In this document: positions 1 to 10,700 of the stretch, piece after piece | Layout of the letters: each line of letters begins with the position of its first letter | Position numbering within the stretch: the stretch's first letter is position 1 | From: Pseudonocardia sp. | GTDB lineage: Bacteria > Actinomycetota > Actinomycetes > Mycobacteriales > Pseudonocardiaceae | Length of the DNA stretch: 64,000 bases | Direction of reading: 5' to 3' | Assembly (NCBI RefSeq): GCF_029263155.1 | Contig: NZ_JAJCYB010000044.1 | Span: 62,001 to 126,000 of the forward strand | Program-made: the position numbers and the translations under genes | Notes under the pieces: model-generated | Seen by the model: only the letters and a program-made list of their open reading frames with translations | Told to the model about the DNA's origin: nothing | Database searches by the model: none

Positions 1-373
1 CCGGCGTGCGCTCGGCCACGTTGCGCAGCTCGTTGACGATGAACTCGTCGCCGCGGCCCACCGGCACGTCGGCCGGCACGCAGAAGCCGATCACGTCGAC
101 CTCCGACCAGGTCTCGCGGACGACGTCGTTGAGCCGGCTCCCCAGCAGCGTGCGCGGCTTGTGCAGGCCCGGGGTGTCGATGACGACCAGCTGCGCGTCC
201 GGGCGGTGCAGGATGCCGCGGATGGCGTGGCGCGTGGTCTGCGGGCGGCTCGACGTGATCGCGATCTTCGAACCGATCAGCGCGTTCGTCAGCGTCGACT
301 TGCCGGCGTTGGGCCGGCCGACGAAGCAGGCGAACCCGGACCGGAACCCGTCGGGCACGGTGGCGAACGTCAT
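1..373 (-). CDS. era: GTPase Era, N-terminal part (runs off the window)
   Basis: Era is an essential GTPase that binds 16S rRNA and helps assemble the 30S subunit. The visible 124 residues start at an ATG (371-373) and hold the P-loop GRPNAGKST near residues 18-26, the switch region with PQTTRH and the G3 motif DTPG. The C-terminal half and the KH domain lie beyond position 1. The start overlaps the stop of the upstream oxidase gene as ATGA, so the two are probably translationally coupled. A CNNM gene and ybeY precede it, the usual era neighbourhood, but the oxidase is an insertion into that order. Family call is secure. Confidence 0.95.
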   Translation of the reverse strand, partial: MTFATVPDGFRSGFACFVGRPNAGKSTLTNALIGSKIAITSSRPQTTRHAIRGILHRPDAQLVVIDTPGLHKPRTLLGSRLNDVVRETWSEVDVIGFCVPADVPVGRGDEFIVNELRNVAERTP

Positions 374-1602
374 GCGGAGACCCCCAGCGGTGCGATGCGG
401 TCGCCGGTGAGCCGTTCGAGGATCTCCCGACCGATCGGCAGGGCGGCGGTCGCGGCGGGGCTGGGTGCGTTGAGGACGTGCAGGACGCTCCCCTCGCCCG
501 AACCCTGACCGACGAACAGGAAGTCGTCGACGAGCGTGCCGTCGGGTTTCACCGCCTGCGCCCGCACCCCGGCCCCGGCCGGGTGGAGGTCGGACGCCGC
601 GACGTCGGGGAGCATCCGCTGGATCTGCTTCACCATGGCCTTCCGGGACAGGGAACGGCGCATCTCGCCGAACCCGTAGCGCCAGTGCCGCCGCGCGATC
701 CGCAGCGTTCCCGGGTACGAGACGGTCGAGAGGAACTCCCCGGGGCTGATCGCGCCCCAGGAGTACCCCTCGCGGGCCAGCGCAAGCACCGCGTTCGGCC
801 CGGCGTGCACGTGCCCGTCGATGCCGCGCGTGGCGTGCACCCCCAGGAACGGGAACGCCGGGTCCGGTACCGGGTAGATCAGGCCCCTGACCAGCGCCGC
901 GGCCCGGTCGGAGAAGCCGGAGTACTCGCCCCGGAACGGGACGATGCGGATGCCGGGGTCGGCCCCGGACGCGATCGCCAGCTCGTCGCAGCGCAGCCCG
1001 CCGCAGACCACGACCTGGGTGCCCAGCAGGTCGCCCCGGGAGGTGCGCACGACGACGTCCGCGGCGCGGCGCACGATCCGGGTCACGGTGCGTCCGAGGT
1101 GCACCTCCCCACCCTCCTTGCCGACCAGCTCGCCGAGCTTCTCGGCGATCGCGCGGTAGTCGGTGACGCCGGTGGAGGGCACGTGCAGCGCGGCGATCCC
1201 GCGCACGTGCGGCTCGTGCCGGCGCATCCCGGCCCGGTCGAGCTCGTGCACCTCGACGCCGTTGGCCGCGCCGCGCCGCACCAGCTCAGCCATCCGCGGC
1301 AGCTCGTCGGCCTCGGTGGCGACCACCAGCTTGCCGCACACCTCGTGCGGGAGGTCGTGCTCGCGGCAGAACGCCACGGTCTCCGCGCAGCCGGCCACCG
1401 CCAGGCGCGCCTTGAGCCCGCCCGGCGCGTAGTACAGCCCGGAGTGGATCACATTGGAGTTGTGGCCGGTCTGGTGCTCGGCCAGGCGCGGCTCGCGCTC
1501 GACCACGGCCACCGAGCGTCCGGTGCGGGCCACCGCGTGCGCGGTGGCGAGGCCGACGATGCCCCCGCCGACCACCACGACGTCGTACGCGGGCGTGCTC
1601 AC
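370..1602 (-). CDS. lhgO: L-2-hydroxyglutarate oxidase (LhgO-type FAD protein)
   Basis: This 410-residue protein is a DAO-fold FAD oxidase that would oxidise L-2-hydroxyglutarate to 2-oxoglutarate and pass electrons to the membrane quinone pool. The N-terminus has the Rossmann dinucleotide motif VVVVGGGIVGLATA. The length and internal blocks (HNSNVIHSGLYY, PFRGEYSG, VRAQAV) match the LhgO family. The start is GTG at 1600-1602, 24 bases after the CNNM stop, and the stop overlaps the ATG of era. It is therefore embedded in the ybeY-CNNM-era operon, where it has no known functional link. Substrate is inferred from family similarity. Confidence 0.88.
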   Translation of the reverse strand: MSTPAYDVVVVGGGIVGLATAHAVARTGRSVAVVEREPRLAEHQTGHNSNVIHSGLYYAPGGLKARLAVAGCAETVAFCREHDLPHEVCGKLVVATEADELPRMAELVRRGAANGVEVHELDRAGMRRHEPHVRGIAALHVPSTGVTDYRAIAEKLGELVGKEGGEVHLGRTVTRIVRRAADVVVRTSRGDLLGTQVVVCGGLRCDELAIASGADPGIRIVPFRGEYSGFSDRAAALVRGLIYPVPDPAFPFLGVHATRGIDGHVHAGPNAVLALAREGYSWGAISPGEFLSTVSYPGTLRIARRHWRYGFGEMRRSLSRKAMVKQIQRMLPDVAASDLHPAGAGVRAQAVKPDGTLVDDFLFVGQGSGEGSVLHVLNAPSPAATAALPIGREILERLTGDRIAPLGVSA

Positions 1603-1626
1603 GACGACGGTTCCCGGAGCACCGCG

Positions 1627-2979
1627 TCAGTGTCGAGCTCGGACATCGTTCTCCTCCACGCCCTCGGCGTCCTCGTGGTCGCGCCCGATCTCCTCGCCGG
1701 GCCCGATCTCCTCGACCAGTACGGTGGTGATCCGGATGCGCCCCCGGGCGTCCTTGCCGCCCTCCGCGAGCAACCGCAGCCCCGCGACCTCCGCGACGGC
1801 ACCGGGCAGCGGCACCCGCCCCAACCGCTGCGCGAGCAGCCCGCCGACCGTCTCGACGTCGGCGCTCTCCAGCGCCTCGCTGAGCTCGCCCGCCTCGCCG
1901 TCGACACCGGGGAACAGCTCGGCGAGGTCGTCGACGGGCAGCCGCGCGGCCACGCGCACCCGTCCCCCGTCGAGCGGTGCGACGTCGGGGACCTCCTCGG
2001 CGTCGTACTCGTCGGTGATCTCGCCGACGATCTCCTCGAGGATGTCCTCGATCGTGACGACGCCCGCGGTGCCGCCGTACTCGTCGACGACGATCGCCAT
2101 GTGCCTGCGCTGCGCCTGCATCTCCTTGAGCAGCTCGTCCACCCGCTTGCTGTCGGGGACGAACGCGGGCGGGCGCATGACGGCGGTGAGGACCGCGTCC
2201 CCGGCCTGGTCCGCGGCCACCAGGTCCTTGAGGTACGCGACGCCGACGATGTCGTCGATGTTCTCGCCCAGCACGGGGATCCGCGAGTACCCGCTCTTGA
2301 GCGCCAGCCGCAGCACCTTCTCCACGGGGGTGTCCCGCTCGGTCCACACGACGTCCGGGCGCGGGACCATCACCTCGCGCACGAGCGTGTCGCCCAGCTC
2401 GAACACCGAGTGGATCATCTGCCGTTCGTCCTCGTCGACGACGCCGGTGGTGCTGGCCATGTCGACGAGCTCGCGCAGCTCGACCTCCGACGAGAACGGT
2501 CCCTGCCGGAAGCCCTGCCCCGGCGTGATCGCGTTGCCGACCAGGATCAGCAGCGAGGTGAGCGGGCCCAGCAGCGACGCGAGCGCCCGGATCGGGGCCG
2601 CGATCAGCATCCCCACGCGGTAGGGGTGCTGGCGGCCCAGCGTGCGCGGCCCGACGCCCACGAGCACGTAGGACACCACGAGCATGATCGCCCCGGCGGT
2701 CAGGCCGGCCAGCCACGGCGGCGAGATCGCCTGGTCGAGCGCGAGCGCGAGGATGACGGTGGCGGCGGTCTCCGCCGCCAGCCGGAGCAGGATCAGCAGG
2801 TTGACGTGCCGGGGCCGGTCGGCCACCACCGCGGCGAGCGCCCGCGCGCCCGGCCGCCCGGCGCGCACGAGTGCCTCGACCCGGGCCCGGGACACCGACA
2901 GCAGCGCGGCGTCGGCGGCGGCGAACAGTCCCGCCAGCGGCACCAGCACCACGGCGGCGATGATCAGCCCCAGGTTCAC
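1627..2979 (-). CDS. CNNM/CorC-family (HlyC/TlyC) membrane protein with CBS domains
   Basis: The 450-residue protein has an N-terminal transmembrane CNNM (DUF21) domain, residues about 1-180 with four hydrophobic stretches, then a CBS pair at about 200-330 and a C-terminal CorC/HlyC domain. Families of this type are linked to Mg2+ or Co2+ efflux, although older annotations call them hemolysins. The acidic conserved block EYGGTAGVVTIEDILEEIVG belongs to the CBS/CorC region. It starts with GTG 13 bases after ybeY and precedes lhgO/era, the normal actinobacterial order ybeY-CNNM-era. The transported ion cannot be told from sequence. Confidence 0.9.
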   Translation of the reverse strand: MNLGLIIAAVVLVPLAGLFAAADAALLSVSRARVEALVRAGRPGARALAAVVADRPRHVNLLILLRLAAETAATVILALALDQAISPPWLAGLTAGAIMLVVSYVLVGVGPRTLGRQHPYRVGMLIAAPIRALASLLGPLTSLLILVGNAITPGQGFRQGPFSSEVELRELVDMASTTGVVDEDERQMIHSVFELGDTLVREVMVPRPDVVWTERDTPVEKVLRLALKSGYSRIPVLGENIDDIVGVAYLKDLVAADQAGDAVLTAVMRPPAFVPDSKRVDELLKEMQAQRRHMAIVVDEYGGTAGVVTIEDILEEIVGEITDEYDAEEVPDVAPLDGGRVRVAARLPVDDLAELFPGVDGEAGELSEALESADVETVGGLLAQRLGRVPLPGAVAEVAGLRLLAEGGKDARGRIRITTVLVEEIGPGEEIGRDHEDAEGVEENDVRARH

Positions 2980-2992
2980 GGATCCCCGCTCT

Positions 2993-3529
2993 TCACGACT
3001 CTTCCAGGCCGGCCGCGCCGAGCACGGCGGAGTCCCCGCGGCGCCGGGCGGCCAGGGCCGCGGCCTCCTCGCGGGAGCTGCGCCAGGTGGCGAGCAGCCG
3101 GGACTGCAGGCCGAACATCTCCCGCTCCTCCTCCGGCTCGCCGTGGTCGTAGCCCAGCAGGTGCAGCACGCCGTGCACGGTGAGCAGGTGCAGCTCGTCG
3201 GAGAGCTGGTGTCCGGCGGTGCGGGCCTGGGCGCGGGCGAAGTCGGGGCACAGGACGATGTCGCCGAGCAGCTCCGGGCCGGTTTCCGGGGCGTCCGGGC
3301 GGCGCGAGGTCTCCATCAGCTCGTCCATCGGGAACGACATGACGTCGGTGGGCCCGGGCTCGTCCATCCAGCGCTCGTGCAGCTCGCTCATGACCTCCTC
3401 GGTCACGGCGATGATCGAGAGCTCGGCCGCCGGGTTGACGTGCAGCGCGTCGAGGGCGAACCGCGCGACGGACGCGATGAGGGCGGCGTCCACCGACACC
3501 CCGGACTCGTTGTTGACCTCGATGGACAC
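2993..3529 (-). CDS. ybeY: Endoribonuclease YbeY (rRNA maturation)
   Basis: YbeY is a single-strand-specific endoribonuclease needed for 16S rRNA 3' maturation and ribosome quality control. The 178-residue product carries the diagnostic metal-binding motif [11 protein letters not shown] at about residues 118-128, preceded by the conserved DVMSFPMDE block. The start is GTG at 3527-3529. It is the first gene of the ybeY-CNNM-lhgO-era run. phoH, normally directly upstream, lies about 3 kb away because a divergent oxidase and a peptidase gene intervene. Confidence 0.95.
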   Translation of the reverse strand: MSIEVNNESGVSVDAALIASVARFALDALHVNPAAELSIIAVTEEVMSELHERWMDEPGPTDVMSFPMDELMETSRRPDAPETGPELLGDIVLCPDFARAQARTAGHQLSDELHLLTVHGVLHLLGYDHGEPEEEREMFGLQSRLLATWRSSREEAAALAARRRGDSAVLGAAGLEES

Positions 3530-3570
3530 GGCGGCCAGCGTAGTCGGTGGACGCGGGTAGCTTCCCCGCG

Positions 3571-4824
3571 GTGACCGACACGCGCAGCACGACGACCAGG
3601 AACTGGGCCGGGAACGTCGTCTTCTCGGCGGGCAGGCTGCACCGGCCGGGCACCGTCGAGCAGCTCCAGGACCTGGTGGCCGGCAGCGACCGGATCCGGG
3701 CGCTGGGCACCGGCCACTCGTTCTCGCCCGTCGCCGACACCACGGGCGACCTGGTCTCGGTGGCCGGGCTCCCGCCCCGGGTCGTCGTCGACGGGGCCCT
3801 CGCCACGGTGACCGCCGGGATGGCCTACGTCGCCGTCACCCGGGCGCTGCACGCCGCGGGACGCGCCCTGCCCAACCTCGGCTCGCTCCCGCACATCTCG
3901 GTGGCGGGCGCGTGCGCCACCGGCACCCACGGCTCCGGCGACGCCAACGGGGTGCTGGCCACCGCGGTGTCGGCCGTCGAGCTGGTCACCGCCGACGGCT
4001 CGCTGCGCACCGTGCGCCGCGGCGATCCCGACTTCCCGGGCGCGGCGGTGTCGGTGGGCGCGCTCGGCGTCGTCGCGGCGGTCACGCTGGACACCGTCGC
4101 GGCGTTCGACATCGCCCAGTGGGTGATGCTCGACATCCCGTTCCACGGCTTCGACGCCCTGCCCGAACTGCTCGCCGAGGGCTACAGCGTGAGCGCGTTC
4201 ACCCACTGGGAGCGCGAGGTGTTCGACCAGGTCTGGCTCAAGCGGCGGATGCCGGCCGATCCACCCGAGCCGTTCTGGATGGGTGGCGTCCCGGCCACCG
4301 GTCCGCGGCACATGACGCGCGGCGAGCCCACCGGGCACTGCACCGACCAGTTGGGGCGCCCCGGGCCGTGGCACGAGCGGCTGCCGCACTTCCGGGCCGG
4401 GTTCACCCCGAGCAGCGGCGCGGAGCTGCAGTCGGAGTACCTGGTGCCGCGCGACCGGGCCGTCGCGGCCCTGCGCGCGGTGCGGGCGGTCGCCGCGCGG
4501 ATCGCCCCGGTGCTGCTGGTCTCGGAGGTCCGCAGCGTCGCGGCCGACGACCTGTGGCTCAGCGCCGCGTACGGGCGCGACTCCGTGGCGGTCCACTTCA
4601 CCTGGGTCCCGGACGCGGCGGCGGTGGCCCCGGCCGTGACCGCGGTGGAGGCCGCCCTGGACCCGTTCGACGCCCGCCCGCACTGGGGCAAGGTCTTCAC
4701 GACCCCGCCGCAGCGGCTGCGTGAGCTGCTGCCCCGGCTGCCGGCGTTCGCCGAGCTGGCGCGCGCCGCGGACCCGACGGGCAAGTTCGGCAACGCGATG
4801 CTCGACCGCTGTCTCCCGGCGTGA
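3571..4824 (+). CDS. Alditol/xylitol oxidase, covalent-FAD family (AldO-like)
   Basis: The protein is a vanillyl-alcohol-oxidase-fold flavoprotein that would oxidise sugar alcohols with O2, giving aldoses and H2O2. It resembles streptomycete alditol oxidase along its whole length: [22 protein letters not shown] (the His here is the covalent FAD attachment site in that family), [37 protein letters not shown] and RPHWGKVF near the C-terminus. I choose GTG 3571 (417 residues) because it places NWAGN near the N-terminus as in AldO; an in-frame GTG at 3547 is the alternative. It diverges from ybeY with a gap of about 40 bases and ends 3 bases from the convergent peptidase gene. Confidence 0.85.
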   Translation: MTDTRSTTTRNWAGNVVFSAGRLHRPGTVEQLQDLVAGSDRIRALGTGHSFSPVADTTGDLVSVAGLPPRVVVDGALATVTAGMAYVAVTRALHAAGRALPNLGSLPHISVAGACATGTHGSGDANGVLATAVSAVELVTADGSLRTVRRGDPDFPGAAVSVGALGVVAAVTLDTVAAFDIAQWVMLDIPFHGFDALPELLAEGYSVSAFTHWEREVFDQVWLKRRMPADPPEPFWMGGVPATGPRHMTRGEPTGHCTDQLGRPGPWHERLPHFRAGFTPSSGAELQSEYLVPRDRAVAALRAVRAVAARIAPVLLVSEVRSVAADDLWLSAAYGRDSVAVHFTWVPDAAAVAPAVTAVEAALDPFDARPHWGKVFTTPPQRLRELLPRLPAFAELARAADPTGKFGNAMLDRCLPA

Positions 4825-4827
4825 GCA

Positions 4828-6399
4828 CTACCTGGCAGGGACCTCCCGGGCGCAGGTCGGGTCGGTCTCCGGGAGCGTGCGGTCCACCAGGTAGCGCGTC
4901 GTCACCTCGTCGGCGCACGCGTTGATCCCCTGCAGCACCACGGTGTGGCTGTCGTTCTCCACGGTCAGCAGCCGGGCGCCCATCTGCTGCGCGAGCGAGA
5001 CACCGTCCTCGTACGGGGTGGCCGGGTCCCCGGTCGACGAGGCGACGAGCACCGTCGGCAGTCCCGGTGCGTCGACGGGCCCGGGCTCGCTGGTGGGCGG
5101 CACCGGCCAGAACGAGCACAGCTCCAGCGCGGCGGACGGGCCGTAGCCGGCGTCGAGGAACGGGGCCAGCTCCAGGTTGGTGGCGCTGATCTCCCGCGCC
5201 ACGGCCCGACCGGTGAGGCGGTCACCGTCGACGCAGTTGATGACGGGGAAGGCCTCCAGCAGGTTGCCGTAGCTGCCGTCGGGGGCCCGGTCGTAGTAGA
5301 TGTCGGCGAGGATCAGCAGGGTCGTGCCGTCGCCCTCGGTCAGCTGCACGAGACCGTCGAGCAGCGGCGGCCAGAGCGACTCCGCGTAGAGCGCCTGCAC
5401 CAGCCCGTTCACGCCGTCGTTGTAGCCCAGCACGCGGTCGGCGTCGCGGGTCGGGACCGGCTCCTCGATGAGGGGCTTGAGCAGTTCCTGGACCCGCGCC
5501 GAGGCGGCGGGCACGTCCTTCCCGAGCGGGCATCCGGGCTGGGCCGCGCAGAAGGCGGCGAAGTTGTCGAAGGCCCGCTGGAACCCGCGCGACTGGGTGG
5601 TGCGCGACTCCACCGGCCCCAGCGACGGGTCGACGGCCCCGTCGAGCACGAGCGCCCGTACCCGCTCGGGGAACTGCTCGGCGAACTCCGCCCCGATCGA
5701 CGTGCCGTAGGAGTAGCCGAGGTAGGTCAACCGCTCGTCGCCGACGACCTCGTGGGCGAGCCGCAGGTCCCGCGCCACGTCCCGGGTGCCGACGTTGGCG
5801 AGCACCTCCAGGCCCATCCGGTCGGCGCACCGCTGCGCGAGGTCCCGGTGCTCCGCCTCGGTCTGCGCGACGCCCTCGGGAGAGGTGTCGAGGTCGAGAT
5901 CGGCACGCTCGGCGTCGACCTCGGCGTCGGTGGAGCAGTCGATGGCCGGCTCGCTGACCCCCACCCCGCGCGGATCGAAGCCGATGAGATCGAACCGCTG
6001 CGCCACCTCGCCGTCACCGATCAGGCCGGCCAGGGCGGGGAGGAACGTGACGCCCGAACCACCCGGCCCACCCGGGTCCACGAACAGCGACCCGATCCGG
6101 GCCGCCGGGTCCAGAGCGCGCTGGCGCAGCATCGCGATCCGCGCGGACTGCCCGTCCGGGTCGCCGTAGTCCAGCGGCACCTCGAGGTAGGCGCAGTCGT
6201 AGCGCGGGTCGGCGAAGGTCTCCCGGTCCCGGTCGGTGCGGGCGAGGTCGCCACAGGGCCCCCACGCCAACTCCTGCGCGAGGTACGGGTTCAGACCGGT
6301 CAGTGGCCCGGCATGCGCCGGGGCCACCAGGGACAGCAGGAGCACGCCGGCCAGCACGACGGAACCGGTGACCCGGTGGAGGAACGTCACACCCGCCAT
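4828..6399 (-). CDS. Secreted alpha/beta-hydrolase, tripeptidyl aminopeptidase-like (S33)
   Basis: The product has an N-terminal signal peptide (hydrophobic core VVLAGVLLLSLVAPAHA) and a mature alpha/beta-hydrolase of about 490 residues. The oxyanion region DPGGPGGSG, the nucleophile elbow GYSYGT, the acid loop STGDPATPYEDG and the catalytic His in DSHTVV follow in order, with a TAP-like C-terminal domain. Such enzymes release di- or tripeptides outside the cell. Starts are possible at 6426, 6399 or 6390; 6399 (MAGVTFLHR) gives a normal signal peptide length. It is transcribed in the phoH direction with about 60 bases between them, but no functional link is apparent. Confidence 0.85.
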   Translation of the reverse strand: MAGVTFLHRVTGSVVLAGVLLLSLVAPAHAGPLTGLNPYLAQELAWGPCGDLARTDRDRETFADPRYDCAYLEVPLDYGDPDGQSARIAMLRQRALDPAARIGSLFVDPGGPGGSGVTFLPALAGLIGDGEVAQRFDLIGFDPRGVGVSEPAIDCSTDAEVDAERADLDLDTSPEGVAQTEAEHRDLAQRCADRMGLEVLANVGTRDVARDLRLAHEVVGDERLTYLGYSYGTSIGAEFAEQFPERVRALVLDGAVDPSLGPVESRTTQSRGFQRAFDNFAAFCAAQPGCPLGKDVPAASARVQELLKPLIEEPVPTRDADRVLGYNDGVNGLVQALYAESLWPPLLDGLVQLTEGDGTTLLILADIYYDRAPDGSYGNLLEAFPVINCVDGDRLTGRAVAREISATNLELAPFLDAGYGPSAALELCSFWPVPPTSEPGPVDAPGLPTVLVASSTGDPATPYEDGVSLAQQMGARLLTVENDSHTVVLQGINACADEVTTRYLVDRTLPETDPTCAREVPAR

Positions 6400-6459
6400 C
6401 CTCCCGGCGAACGGGCATGGCATCAACGCATACGGAGCAGTGTTGCTGCCCCGAAAGGC

Positions 6460-7503
<1,044 letters not shown>

Positions 7504-7700
7504 GCGCGCCTACCTCATTCGCTGAGCCTGGTGTACTGAGCGGCGGACGCGACCATGCTAGCGCCGCACCCCGACACCGCGCCCGACTTTCCCCGGGGGT
7601 GAACTCCCGCACCTTCTCGTGACGCGGCGGACATCCCCCGTTTACCGTAGTCGTCTCAGCTGCGCTCCGAGCAGGACGTCGCACCCCGGAAGGCCATCCC

Positions 7701-10700
7701 GTGACGCTCGCGCTCGCCCCCGCACCCGCGCGCTACCCGTCGTCGGCGCCCCCACCCGCGCGCACGTTGGTCGACGTGCTGGCCGCGACCGCGCAGCGGC
7801 ACCCGGGTGCCCCCGCGCTCGCCGCCGCCGGGCGCACCCTCACCTACCGTGACCTCGTCGCCGCGGTCGGTGCCGTCCGCGCCCGCCTCGCCGCCGCCGG
7901 CATCGGGCCCGGCGACCGGGTGGGTGTCCGGATCGCCTCGGGCACCGCGGAGCTCTACGTCGCGATCCTGGGTGTGCTCACGGCGGGCGCCGCGTACGTG
8001 CCGGTCGACGTGGACGACCCGGACGAGCGCGCCGAACTCGTCTTCGGCGAGGCCGCGATCTGCGCGGTGCTCGATCCGCAGCTGACGCTGTTGCGTGCGC
8101 CCGCGGGCCGCGGCCCCGGCACCCCCACCCCCGCCGACGACGCGTGGATCATCTTCACCTCCGGCTCCACCGGCACCCCGAAGGGCGTGGCGGTCAGCCA
8201 CCGCGCCGCGGCCGCGTTCGTCGACGCCGAGGCCCGGCTGTTCTGCGTCGACGAGCCCATCGGGCCCGGCGACCGGGTGCTGGCCGGGCTGTCGGTGGCC
8301 TTCGACGCCTCCTGCGAGGAGATGTGGCTGGCCTGGCGGCACGGCGCCTGCCTGGTGGCGGCCCCGCGGGCGCTGGTGCGCACCGGCGTCGACCTCGGCC
8401 CGTGGCTGCGCGCGCAGCGGATCACCGTGGTCTCCACCGTGCCGACGCTGGCCGCCCTGTGGCACACCTCCCCGGGCCCCGCCGAGGCGCTCGAGGACGT
8501 CCGGCTGCTGATATTCGGGGGCGAGGCGTGCCCGCCCGAGCTGGCCGAGCGCGTGGCCGTCGAGGGCCGCGAGGTGTGGAACACCTACGGTCCCACCGAG
8601 GCCACCGTCGTGGCCTGCGCCGCGCCGCTGACCGGCGACGCGCCCGTCCGCATCGGGCTGCCGCTGGACGGGTGGGACCTGGCCGTCGTCGACGCGGCAG
8701 GCCAGCCGGTCGCGATGGGCGAACCCGGCGAGCTGGTCATCGGCGGTGTCGGGCTCGCGCGCTACCTCGACCCCGCGCGCGACGCCACGAGGTTCGCCCC
8801 GCTGCCCTCCCTGGGCTGGGAGCGCGCCTACCGCAGCGGTGACATGGTCCGTGCCGAGCCGGAGGGCCTGCTGTTCCTGGGCCGCGCCGACGAGCAGGTC
8901 AAGCTGGGCGGGCGCCGCATCGAGCTGGGCGAGGTGGACGCGGCGCTGCAGGCGCTGCCGGGCGTGCGCGGCGCGGCGGCCGCCGTGCGCCGCACGGCGG
9001 CGGGCAACCAGGTCCTGGTCGGCTACGTGGCCGCGCCCGACCTCGACGGCGATGCGGCGATGGGCCTGCTCCGCGAGCGGCTGCCGGCCGCGCTGGTCCC
9101 GCTGCTCGCCGTCGTCGACGACCTCCCCACCCGCACCTCGGGCAAGGTCGACCGAGACGCGCTCCCGTGGCCGCTGCCCGCCTCGCCCACCCGCCCCGAC
9201 GGCCTCACCCCGACCGAGACCTGGCTCGCCGCGACCTGGGAGGAGATCCTGGGGGCCCGCGTCACCGACCCGCGCGCCGACTTCTTCACCCACGGCGGCG
9301 GCAGCCTGACCGCGGCGCAGCTGGTGGCGGTGATCCGGGCCCGGCACCCGCAGGCATCGGTCGCCGACGTGTACCTGCACCCGCGGCTGCGCGCGCTGGC
9401 CTCCCACCTCGACACCATGGCCGGCTCGAGCGCCACCCGCCGCGACGTCCCCCCGGTCCCCCGGCGCACCGGCGTGGTCCAGGCCCTGCTCCTGGTTCCG
9501 CTGCTGGCCCTGGTCGGGCTGCGCTGGACCGCGGTGGCCGCGGGCCTGTCGACGGCGGCCTCGGGGCTGCTCCCGTGGGCCCCGGCGGTCCCGTGGTGGA
9601 CGCTCGCGCTCGCCTGGCTGGTGCTGTTCAGCCCACCGGGGCGGATCGGCGTCGCCGCGGGTGGGGCCCGGCTGCTGCTGCGCGGGGTCCGGCCCGGGAC
9701 CTACCCGCGTGCCGGGTCCGTGCATCTGCGGATCTGGGCGGCCGAGCGGCTCGCGGAGCTCTCGGGGGCCACCGGGGTGGCCGCGGCGTCGTGGACGCTG
9801 CGCTACGCCCGGCTGCTCGGCGCCCGGATCGGCGAGGGCGTGGACCTGCACTCGGCGCCCCCCGTCACCGGGCTGCTCAAGCTGGGCCGCGGCGCGTCCG
9901 TCGAGCCCGAGGTGGACCTGGCCGGGCACTGGGTGGACGGCGACGTGGTGCACGTCGGCCGCATCCGGATCGGCGCGGGCGCCCGCGTCGGGTCCCGCAG
10001 CACCCTGCTGCCCGGCGCCCGGGTCGGCAAGGGAGCGGAGGTCGTCGCCGGGTCGACGGTGCACGGCGTGGTCCGGGCGGGCCAGCGCGTCGCCGGATCA
10101 CCCGCCACCCGCACCGGCAAGGCCCGCCCGCTCGCCGATCCGGCCCCGCGTTCCCGGCTCTGGATCGCCGCGTACGGGCTGACCTCGACGCTGCTCGGCC
10201 TGCTCCCGGCCCTCGCCGCCGTCCCCGGCCTGCTGCTCGTCGGCTGGGCCGTCGCGGGTGCACCGACCCCGGCCGACGCGCTGCGGCGCGCGCTGCCGCT
10301 GATCCCCCCGGCGACCGTCGCCTACCTCGTCGGCTACGCCCTGCTCGTGCTGGTCGCGGTGCGGCTGCTCGGGATCGGCATGGTGGCGGGGCGGCACGCC
10401 GTGCACAGTCGGGCGGGCTGGCAGGTCTGGACGACCGAGCGTCTGATGGGCCTGGCCCGGTCGGGCCTGTACCCGCTCTACGCCAGCCGCGTGACCCCCA
10501 CCTGGCTGCGCCTGCTCGGGGCCACCGTCGGCCGCGACACCGAGATCTCCACGGTGATCGCGCTGCCGCGGATGACCACCGTCGCGGACGGCGCGTTCCT
10601 GGCCGACGACACGATGGTCGGCACCTACGAGCTGGCCGGTGGCCGGCTGTCGGTGGCGCCGTCGCGGATCGGCGAGCAGGCGTTCCTCGGCAACTCCGGG

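Noticed and set aside
478-3183. 901-codon open frame on the plus strand opposite lhgO and the CNNM gene
   Set aside because: It is antisense to two well-supported genes, low in recognisable motifs and rich in His/Arg/Asp as expected of a shadow frame in GC-rich DNA. Similar long shadows at 4945-7539, 7656-10064 and 60585-62777 were rejected likewise.
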